Source: Ricordea florida (Eukaryota > Cnidaria > Anthozoa > Corallimorpharia > Ricordeidae). Taken from it: DNA of 64,000 nt. The stretch lies in contig OX453272.1 in NCBI GenBank assembly GCA_949710005.1, positions 41,081,957 to 41,145,956 of the forward strand. The letters are read 5' to 3'. The notes below the pieces were generated by a model. The model made no database searches, was not told the DNA's origin, and saw only the letters and a list, made by a program, of their open reading frames with translations. The translations under genes and the position numbers were made by a program. Positions 41,642 to 52,600 of this stretch are shown in pieces. Position 1 is the first letter of the stretch. Every line of letters starts with the position of its first letter.

Positions 41642-42888
41642 TAGCCTGCAGAGCAGGCGTTTTTTAACGAAAACTCGGAGGTACATTGATCGTGGCCGCC
41701 TTCTTGAAAAGCAACGGAAAAGACTAAGGGGGAGGGGGGGTGGAAGGGGGGAGGGGCGGGGAGGCGAGAGGAGAAAACGCCTGCCAGCAAAGCCTATGAA
41801 ATTACCGAACGCCCCCTAATTAGTCGCGCCTGACTACTTTTCCGGAAATGCAAACACAGCCAATGAAAATCGATTTCACTTCTTTTCCGGTAGCCTCAAA
41901 TTACGACTCACGGAAAGCAACAGTTCCCTTTTGTCTGGGTTTCTTAGTTGTTGCCCTAAGAGAACGTTGAATTCATCTTCATGTTTACAGCACAAGTTAA
42001 TCGAACACCTTCTAGGATCTACTGAAAACACAACAAGGGAGGAAAAGAAACCTTTGACCCTTCCATGTTTCTACAGTGTGCCATTCATGGACTGTCAGTG
42101 CGGCAAGATTCTGGTGTGGAGCAGTGTTGCTCTTTTTGAGCCGACCGAGTAAAGGCTTCTCCAAAATTTCTTCTTCAGATCCAAAGATTAGCTGGTATTT
42201 GCCGTTCTCTACATCTTCTTAACTTGCGTCCGAAAGTGATGTACCCGTTAAACCCATCGCAGTTGCTTCGGACAATTGATCATGCACAAACAACGATCAC
42301 TGTCAATATTTCTTTCACCCGCACAAACAACTGAAAAATGAGGCTTTTTCCAAAGCCTGTTGGAAGAACTGCTAATAAATCTTGCCTCGACAACAGCGTC
42401 GTAACCGCTTCCTTTTGTTCCGATCGTAAATTAAGCGATATTCCCAATCCAGCGAGCGCAGAAAGAGCTTTCTCCAGGGCAGAATCGAAGTCTTCCAAAT
42501 CCGGATGAATGAAATTTCGGAAGAATCAGACTAAAATACTCCTCTCGTAGGGCCCGTAAAAAAAATAAATGTCCCCTTGATTGGCAGCTAGCAATCAAAC
42601 ATCCGAAACCGCGCCAATCAGAGTCCCCGTCGATCTGGTGTACGGGTTCGCCAAACGAACAATGGCTGCGGGCAGGCGTATTTTTTCCTCCCCTCCCCCT
42701 CCCCCTCCCCCTCTCCCTCCCCCTCCCCCTCCCCCTCTCCTATTTTAAACCCATCAGCCTCTCCCTTAAAATCAGTTTTTGACTCGTCCCAACTCTCTGG
42801 TAGTTTCAACGTCCAAGATGGCAGGACAAGGTTATTCCTAAAAACATTTTATGGATCGCGCTCCAAAATACGCCTGCTTTGCAGGCTA
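41642..42888. mobile_element. TIR element with 9-bp target duplication
   Basis: Ends TAGCCTGCAGAGCAGGCGT and ACGCCTGCTTTGCAGGCTA, flanked by TTTGCACCC at 41633-41641 and 42889-42897. A 9-bp duplication is typical of Mutator-like elements. The only protein trace is a RecQ-like helicase fragment. Contains GGGGGA-rich (41706-41765) and CCCCTCC-rich (42690-42738) tracts that are mutually complementary. Confidence 0.75.
42280..42498 (-). pseudogene. RecQ-like helicase N-terminal fragment
   Basis: Reads MEDFDSALEKALSALAGLGI, then LRSEQKEAVTTLLSRQDLLA and VLPTGFGKSLIFQLF. LRSEQKEAV resembles motif 0 and PTGFGKS motif I (Walker A) of RecQ-family helicases. Only 72 codons remain, ending before motif Ia. 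It appears to be a host or element gene piece captured by the surrounding TIR element. Confidence 0.65.
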
Positions 42889-42897
42889 TTTGCACCC

Positions 42898-43495
42898 TTA
42901 CCGGTGGACGTGATTTAAATGAAATCTAAGTGCCATTGATTTGTCAAAGTAAACAAGGAAGCGCAGGAAATTCAACACCTGTCAAAGGAAGAAAACAGAA
43001 AGGAAATAAGAGAACGAAGCGGATTCTTGCTTTTGCGGAAACATTGCAGAAAGGGAATTCGAAAATAACAGAAAAAAAACCGCCATTAAGCCAAAGGGAG
43101 AAAAGCAAACATAATTAAATACACATGAATGTACAAAGAAGAAGCATTACTGTCCTTATTCCGACTAGAAATGGTACTTTTGAATGCGATAACGTGTAAA
43201 ATAATTTTATCAGCATTTTATTCCTGTGCATTACGTGCAGATATGTTACATGCCGTTGAATAATGTCGGAGGGTCACTAGGTTTCACTGCCATCAACTCA
43301 GATTGCCTTCTGAAATTCGCCTATGAGATACTGAAAAACAAGTCTTTCAATAAGACCATTGTTGTCTATACTTTGATATCCAGTGACGGGTGATTTCGGA
43401 TATCAAATGACCCGCTGAAGCAGCATTTTTGCCTCAGTGTTATCAGTTCAACAGTAGTTTGAGTGAACGGAACATCACTGACTGCAATCATCAAC
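42898..43495 (+). other. 5' flank of lectin copy 5
   Basis: Same flank as before copies 3, 4 and 6 (GTGATTTCGGATATCAAATG; CTCAGTGTTATCAGTTCAAC). The L1 fragment and SINE of copies 4 and 6 are not present here. Confidence 0.45.
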
Positions 43496-43697
43496 ATGAC
43501 TGTTCAGAAAAACAGTCGGTCTTGTTCGCTCGGTACTCTCATTTCTGTTATGTCGGTTCTGTTTTACTGTGCTGGGTTTATCAGAGTTGAAATAAAGTTG
43601 AACCAGCATGAAGAGAGAATGAACGATTTGGAAGAAGCCGTGAAGAGCAGAATGACCGCAATGAACAGAGCGAGTGATTTGACCTCCAGTACAAACG
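43496..43697 (+). CDS. Copy 5 exon 1: membrane anchor and coil
   Basis: [20 protein letters not shown], hydrophobic to CAGFI, then a charged coil. It has one extra codon (RMTAMNRAS versus RMTTNRAS in copy 4). Donor ACG/GTGAGT at 43698. Same conserved Met as the other copies. Confidence 0.8.
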
Positions 43698-46600
43698 GTG
43701 AGTTGTTGAATCTTATTCTTTTTACCAAAAAAAGATCTGGACAACAAACAGATCAACTAAATAACAGTAAACAGCTACACAGTTGCAAACCAACTTTCTT
43801 TGTTAGGCGGCATGTTAGATATGCAGTAAGTGATATTAAGAGGCTTCAGCACCAACTTTGAGTCAAATGTGAGCATTTTTACGGCGGCCTCGTCCTCGCA
43901 ATGAAATAAAATTCGGTGAGCTAAAGATTCTTTATTTGCTTTGTGGCGGACAGAGTGAATTACGATCAAACACAATGAACATGATACGCTATTTGACTTC
44001 TGTACAAGCACGGAAGTGGGACGGTAGTTGTTAGGATAATAATAATAATAATAAAAGCTTTTTTTATCCTGGAGTAAAATCTATCAGCATTTAAAAAAAT
44101 GCTGGTCTTAACAAGATGTCCAGTAATAAAATCTAAATTAAAATTTCAATACATAATTTACCTTACTCTACTTTTAAAATATATCAACATGCAATTGGTA
44201 TAAAAAATTAGACTGAGCATTTATGATTCTTAATGTCAGTTTCTTTCAGATGTTTAAAGAGTTGTAGTTTAAAAGAAGATAGTTTAGTTGATTTTCTTAG
44301 TTCTGTAGGTAGCGAGTTCCAGTCACTTGCCCCAGCATGTTTGAATGTTCTTCTTCCTGATAGAGTTTTGGCTCGGGGTAGGTCGATAATGCCACTGTTC
44401 CGTAATGCTTTGCCGTGGAGTTCGCTTCTACTGATAAAATAACCTTCTAATTGCTTTGGACAATTTTGCTTATTTACAATTTTAAAAATATAAATAAATC
44501 GAAGAAATCTTCGCCTGTTATATAGTGTTAGTAGCCCCAGGTTGTTTCTCATATGTTGTGTACAGGTAGTTCTATTGGTCTTGAGAATTACTCTCATGGC
44601 TTGGTTTTGTAGTTTTTCTAGTTTGTCGGACAGAGACTTATTACTTTCATGCCATATAATGCATCCGTAGTCAATCACTGGAAGAATTGTTTGTTTGTAG
44701 ATCCTTAGGAGTATCTTACGCTCTAAGAATCCTGCAAGTCTGCCTAGAAGTGCTAATTTAGGTGAGACTCTTTTGATTAGTTCCGTTATGTGGGGTTCCC
44801 AGGTTAGGTGGCTATCGACAGTCACTCCCAGGTATCTGAAAGTGTCTGTTACGTTTAGTTTATCGTTGTTTAGGTAGATTTCAACGCGTGATGTGGGCTT
44901 CTTTGTTGCTAGGACCATCGCTTCCGTTTTCTTTGTATTTGGAATTAAATTGTTTCTCTGAAGCCATGTAGAGATTAGGATATATAATCACAAACATATT
45001 CGCTACCATTGGCAGGTTAAATCAGCATCTGCTGTATTCTAGGGCGATACTCGTTTAGGGTTTTGTAGAGTCACCTTAATTTCCTTTTAACATAGCAGTA
45101 TACCAACACAGCATGTACAGTTCGATTGTTATAAGGTTATAAACTGAATACGCATAGGGTTTGTTCCTTGGGCAACACTGGGCCGTCGCCAGTATTAAAC
45201 TCGTGCCTTTAACATCGTTGTTGGAGTAGGTTTTCTTGGTTTCCTTTTGATGTGTTATGATCGATGTGGGCATCTGTTTGATGCCTTCTCAGTGTAACGT
45301 CATTCAATGATCGCGTTGTCCATAGCATCAAGGAACAACCACATTGATCGCGTCCAGTGATTAGCGATGACGGTAAAAATGCTGTAGATTGTTGCCCTTG
45401 CTCAAACAATATTTTTGCACGACCTCACAAGCTGCATAGCTTTATACTTTTATAGTATTTACTCGAGTAGCCGCGGCACCAATTGAATTTTTCGTGCGTC
45501 AAAGGGGACGCTTGTTTAAAATTTGACGCAACAAAGAAATCTTCTCTTGTAATTCAGCAGAATGTTTTCTTTGTTTTATACGAAAATTATTCCAGTGAAA
45601 GAAACAACAATCAAAAGACTTCGTTTAATTATTGTCACATTTTGCTCTTCTCTTCTTTCTCTGAATCTATCGGCTCCAGAATTGGTGAGAACGCCTCTTC
45701 TACATTTGAATCTGTGCATTCTAAAGGATTTGCATACGGTTTACTCAAGATATCCAACTGTGCCTCACCGGGCCATCAGGGGCAGCGCCTTTTGATGTTT
45801 TGACGCCAAATGCGATGCTCGGTTGTGGGCTGCGCTTATTCGAGTAAATACGGTTATTTTTGTTGTACTCAACTTTTTCTGGCTGGCAAACCTGCTAACC
45901 GAAGTATGATTTGAATTTCTGAATTTTGGAACGACTGGATGATTCATAGTGCTTTCCCAAGTTGCTTTATAACATGAAGGAGTGTCTGGAAAGAGCGGAG
46001 GCTATGGGAAGAAAGTTTTGCACTTGTTGGGCCTGCTTGATCAAGCCATGACTGTTCATAAAAACTCGTAAAATAATACTTTCTTTTCAAAGGAAAAACT
46101 TTGACAAGTCTAAGCGACATTTTTAGTTATTCACCTTGTTTGGATTTCTTCTTAATTAAAGACATAGTTCAGGTAAAACAAATTATATTTTATTTCTTTT
46201 GTAGAAAAAGAGGAAGTATCATACAGCAATCACAAACAAAGACGGCAAGTTGACTCAACCAGCAACACATCGGCTTCTATAAGCAAAACAGAACTTTTTA
46301 TGAAATTAAACAAACTTCTGTCAGATTGGAAACTACAGCTGTGCCAGACAAAAGGAGGAACGTGTGCTACTGGTCCTCAGGGCCCTCCAGGTCCCCTAGG
46401 GCCCAGGGGAGAAAAAGGAGCCCGGGGAAGAAGAGGTCATAGAGGATGGCATGGTAAAAGTGGACAACAAGGAATTATGGGACCTGCAGGCTTAAAAGGA
46501 GAAACTGGACTCAAAGGTGAAAAAGGAAACACTGGGGAGCGTGGCATGCCGGGAATAAAAGGGGAACCTGGTAAATCGATTTCTGCTCCTATTGTTATTG

Positions 46601-49600
46601 CTTCTCCTTCGACAAAGACAGTAAATGAAAGCAAGTCTGCGTTATTTCAGTGTTCAGTTAGCGGTAACCCTGAGCCCACAGTAATGTGGACAAAGCAAGG
46701 TAGCCAGACAGTTATCAAAGGATCAGCGGACTCACGTGGAGAGCTGCATTTAATGAACACGACAGCAAATGACTCAGGCTTGTACCAGTGCACCGCGACA
46801 AACATCTTAGGACAGGCGAAGGGCTTGGTACGTCTAATTGTGAATGGTAAGACTGTGTAATATAGTATCGTGTCTTTTTTCACTATCTTTCATTTTTAAA
46901 ATAGACGGCAATGCGCTATGGAAAAGACAAGAAAATATCCTGATCTTTAACTCTTTGTTTAGAAAGGACGGCAAAATTAGCCTTTTTTCAGTATTATCAG
47001 CCAGCAAATATTCAGTGCCAATTTGCAAAACTGCACACCTTTCAAATCCTTAGTACGGCTTTAATGCAACTGCAATCATTATTTCACTAAAAAACCATGT
47101 AAACAGGCACCTGACTGTATTTTGATCTCTTTTTGGAAACACCTCAATTCTCACAGCCAAACAACACTAATTTAGCTGTATAACGCGAACACAACCTAAC
47201 AATTGATAAAAAAATAGAATGCTTCCCGAAAACTCACCGCGTTTTGAAATGGCGCCATTTGGACGTTTTGAGCTTATTAATTTGATAACTCTATCTTACT
47301 GGTATGTAAGCGATGTTTCACCCAAGCAACCGGTGGTGCAATGGCTCACTATTAAACTGATGATCTATTTCGTAACTTAGTGTAACTAGTGTAACTCTAA
47401 AACAAAGAGTTTTATGGTTCAGTTTTAGTGACCTCTTTACCAAACTTGAAACGAACACAGTATAGAAGGATAAGAAACAAATTTCAGTCAGTCAGGAGAC
47501 ATGCCAAAGTAATCTTGGAGTATCTAATTAATGGAACTAAAAGAATGAGGCTCTCCCTTTAATTTCTCTTCAAATGATGCGCCAATCCAAAGTCTACTGA
47601 CAACTGACTACGTTTGCCGTTGCGTGACACTGTACGTTGTTTCGTAACACCATATGCCTTATTTCAAAATGGCCGCCTTTTATATATTCTTTAGTTTTTA
47701 TTTCAAGTAGACCTTGGTGCCTCTTTCAAGGTAAAATGTTCTTTCGAATTTTAGCTTCAGAACGATGCATCAAGGGAGAATTTGAATAAAAATAAAACAA
47801 ATTTAAATGGCGGCCATTTTGAAATAAGGTATATACCTGCTGTTTACTCAAGATTTGTCTTCCTCTTAGCTTGCGCGCTATTTTAATTTTTCTCCAGTTC
47901 ATCCACGTGTTTTCCTTGATCCGGGACCTATTTACGTCAAAGAAAGAAGCAACACCTCCCTTCCAAAGTGTCACGTGGCAGGTTACCCATCTCCAGTGGT
48001 GACATGGAGCAGAGCGGTTGGTCAGTTACCTCAGGGGAGGGTACAGAGTAAACATGGTCAACTTAAGATATTTGATGCGCAGAAAGCAGACTCTGACACT
48101 TTCTTCTGTAAAGCGTCCAACCTCCTGGGAGATGCTGTAAGACACACTTATTTGACAGTAGTCTCACTTCCTAAGTTCACTGTAAAGCCTCCTTCTAAGA
48201 TGACAGCATTTATAGGCGAGAATCTGACGTTAAACTGCAGCGCTACTGGTGATCCACAGCCAATCATTGGTTGGAAGAGACACGGAGCACAACTCCCCAT
48301 GGGGAGGGCCCACAGGAACAATGGTGGGTTAATCATTAGAGATATGACGGCAGAGGATGCTGGGACATACATATGTGTGGCTGTGAGTGCAGGAGTGTTT
48401 GACGTGGAGGCTGTTACTAACATTAAAGTGAATTACCGTGGTGAGTCAGAGTAATGGGTTACTGGTTGAGTGTAAGATGTAATAAGAATTTTAAGAGTGA
48501 ATGCACACAAAAATCAAGCAAAATCGATAAATCGCGGCCACAACTCAAAACCTAACCTACCCTTATTTTGAGTCTAAAGGAAGATTTTAGTGATATTAAG
48601 AAGGTTCTGGGGTTTATTTTTTGAGTGAGATCGAATTTTGTGAGAAAATCGAGATTTTCGATTTCGACGGTTTGACGCCTCAATTTACTGCGAAATTTAT
48701 TGGTCTAAAAAATTGCCTCGCGACGGCCGAATAAACTTTTTACGGACGATTTTATACTTAATTCAGCAAAATCAAATAGCTGACAGTAATCTAAGAAACA
48801 TTTCCGGATTAAATACGGATTTCGTGACAAGGTTCAAGAGCCTTGTTTAGTAGGTACTTGACAACAGGGTGATTTAGTGGCAAAATTAAACTCCAATTCT
48901 ACATAAGGGGCCATTCTTCAAATAGCCCCAAAATCAGATTTTGAGCTCTAGAGATGTTATATTTCACCATTTCATATATGTTCAATAAAGTTTTTGAGCG
49001 AGCGCCTCAGATTTAGTCGACCAATTTGCTCAATTTCATGTAATTTGCTCCGTGATGCGGTGATGCGATAGTTCAGTTGATCCCGATCATGTTACTTTAT
49101 CACGTAAACAAAGTCACCGATGAACCAGGAATGGGACAACAGGAATTATTTTTGACCATATTTGTTCAAAGTCAGGCTTACCTTGATTAAGAGTTGGGTT
49201 TCCGATCAAAAATTTGCTTCTGGGATGCACTTGTTTTGTCTTTCAAACTCCGTTACGCACGACCTAAACTACCGGTCGTTGTCTATTCAAAACACCGGGA
49301 AAACAATGAAGATAGACCAGAAAATACAGCAGGAACGTATCCCAGCAGCTTAAGAATAATTATTGTTACTTTTGACACAGTCTAGGTTTTAAATGTCCTC
49401 GAACTACAAGCCAAATCCACAGGCTCTTTGACAGCTAGGCAACGTGAAATCAGAGGTTAACGCACGCCGTTGACTGTGTTGCGTGACATCACGCCACTAA
49501 TTGCGTCCCGTATCCTGTCTAAAATAATACGTTTATATCCTGAAAAATTGAAATTTTGAAAGGTGCATCCATTCTTTTTTTTTTAAATAGCACAGTTCGC

Positions 49601-52600
49601 GGTCTGAAACAAGTCTCAAAGAGACAGAAGGCGGGACATGCTTCACATAACTAAAACGCCGGTTGCGTCCTAGATCTCTCTTTGGGAATCAGGACTTTAC
49701 AAAATTAGTCAGGGACGGACAGAAAAGTAACAAGAGTAAAAACAAAGCTCTCCACGAAACGTTGTTGCTGCTTATCATATTTCTTTAGATTGCCTTGTCT
49801 AACTTACTGATTTAGTCGATTTTCCTATTGCTGTTTTTCACTTGTCACATGACATTAATTTGAATTTCCCCCTAATGTTCACACAAATCTTAATCAGGCC
49901 CCATAGTTATAGTGGTAAAACGACCAGGCCAGGATCAGGTCCACTTCGTTGTCAAAACCGGAAAACGTGAACAGTAGCGCAGCCCATAGAACCCGAAACT
50001 AGGAAAAAACCAGGAAAAACCGCCCAAAACAATCAAAAACCAGTAAATTCCATAGTCCTGTATTCTAATTCAATATTTTTTAATTGACAATTAGGTGGGT
50101 TAGCAGAATTTGTGTAGTAAACAATATTTTTCACAGCTGCTAGAGTTAACTTGAATTTAAAATTATCTCTCAAACCATATGGATAGAATACGCCACCATC
50201 GGTAAAACTGGATGATCAATCGGAATGCAAAATTTTCTTCCATGAAGTTTAGATAACAAAACATCTTTGGGTTGACTTGTATCTTTATTACTTGCGTTTG
50301 TCCGCAATCTTCGGATGTTTTCGTTTGATATACCCTGTCTAAATGGGTCACGTCTTTCTTTTTGGGATAAGTAAAGGTCTTTGTATGTCATATATAAATC
50401 ATATCTATCATATCTATCAATTTCATTAAGTGTTTCAATTTTAGTGGTGATATTTGAAGCCGTTGAATTATACCAACAACATATAGGTTGGATCTATGAA
50501 TGGTTAAGAAAAGCAAAATGTTGGAATGTATATATGCCATCCATAGATATTATACGAAATTTAGCTGAAACTGTGAGTCAGGTGGTTTTCAAGGTCCGTT
50601 CTGATAAATTTTCATCAAATTATGATTTTAATTTTTTAGAAGTTTGATTTTTATTTTTGGGGATTTTGATTTTGATTTTTAATTTTAGGATTTTGATTTT
50701 GGTTCTGCTGTGTGTGATTTGCTTGAAGTTATTGAGTTTTCTTATGATCTGATGTTGGGATTTTTATTTTTATTTGTGATCCGATTTTTAAGATTTTTGG
50801 GATTTTTTGATCTGATTTTTGAGATTTTGAATCCGATTTTGTTTTTTTTAAATCTGATTTTGGGGGTTAGTGTTATTTTTCTGGATTTTACTGGTTTTTG
50901 CTGGTTTTGGGCGGTTTTTCCTGGTTTTTTCCTAGTTCCGGGTTCTAGGGGCTGCGCTACTGTTCACGTTTTCCGGTTTTCACAGCAAAGTGGACCTGAT
51001 CCTGGCCTGGTCGTTTTATCACTATAGCTATGAGGCCTGATTAAGATTTGTGTGAATATTAGGGGGAAATTCAAATGTCACGTGACAAGTGAAAAACAGC
51101 AATAGGAAAATCGACTAAATCAGTAAGTTAGACAAGGCAATCTAAAGAAATATGATAAGCAGCAACAACGTTTCGTGGAGAGCTTTGTTTTTACTCTTGT
51201 TACTTTTCTGTCCGTCCCTGACTAATTTTGTAAAGTCCTGATTCCCAAAGAGAGATCTAGGACGCAACCGGCGTTTTAGTTATGTGAAGCATGTCCCGCC
51301 TTCTGTCTCTTTGAGACTTGTTTCAGACCGCGAACTGTGCTATTTAAAAAAAAGAATGGATGCATCCTTTCAAAGTTTCAATTTTTCAGGATATAAACGT
51401 ATTATTTTAGACAGGATACGGGACGCAATTAGTGGCGTGATGTCACGCAACACAGTCAACGGCGTGCGTTAACCTCTTTGATTTCACGTTGCCTAGCTGT
51501 CAAAGAGCCTGTGGATTTGGCTTGTAGTTCGAGGACATTTAAAACCTAGACTGTGTCAAAAGTAACAATAATTATTCTTAAGCTGCTGGGATACGTTCCT
51601 GCTGTATTTTCTGGTCTATCTTCATTGTTTTCCCGGTGTTTTGAGTGGACAACGACCGGTAGTTTAGGTCGTGCGTAACGGAGTTTGAAAGACAAAACAA
51701 GTGCATCCCAGAAGCAAATTTTTGATCGGAAACCCAACTCTTAATCAAGGTAAGCCTGACTTTGAACAAATATGGTCAAAACTAATTCCTGTTGTCCCAT
51801 TCCTGGTTCATCGGTGACTTTGTTTACGTGATAAAGTAACATGATCGGGATCAACTGAACTATCGCATCACCGCATCACGGAGCAAATTACATGAAATTG
51901 AGCAAATTGGTCGACTAAATCTGAGGCGCTCGCTCAAAAACTTTATTGAACATATATGAAATGGTGAAATATAACATCTCTAGAGCTCAAAATCTGATTT
52001 TGGGGCTATTTGAAGAATGGCCCCTTATGTAGAATTGGAGTTTAATTTTGCCACTAAATCACCCTGTTGTCAAGTACCTACTAAACAAGGCTCTTGAACC
52101 TTGTCACGAAATCCGTATTTAATCCGGAAATGTTTCTTAGATTACTGTCAGCTATTTGATTTTGCTGAATTAAGTATAAAATCGTCCGTAAAAAGTTTAT
52201 TCGGCCGTCGCGAGGCAATTTTTTAGACCAATAAATTTCGCAGTAAATTGAGGCGTCAAACCGTCGAAATCGAAAATCTCGATTTTCTCACAAAATTCGA
52301 TCTCACTCAAAAAATAAACCCCAGAACCTTCTTAATCTCACTAAAATCTTCCTTTAGACTCAAAATAAGGGTAGGTTAGGTTTTGAGTTGTGGCCGCACC
52401 TTGCTCGATTTTTGTGTGCATTCGCTCTTAACTTCTTTACTGTCTAACGTTAGCTGTTTCTCTTTACCAAAGCAGTGGTTTTTCTCGCAATCTAATTGGC
52501 TTTTGGGACTCGGAATGTCGAAGGAAGTAGTGGTAAACATAACAGAACAAAAACAACTATATAGTTTACATCTAAAATTTTCAAAATGGCTTGAAATCCG

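Noticed and set aside
44233-44442. Plus-strand frame inside the LINE fragment
   Set aside because: It is antisense to a well-supported polymerase ORF.
50710-51027. Phe/Leu-rich 105-codon frame as a membrane protein
   Set aside because: It arises from low-complexity GATTTT and TTTTTCTGG runs in the centre and right arm of the foldback element; no recognisable domain or start.
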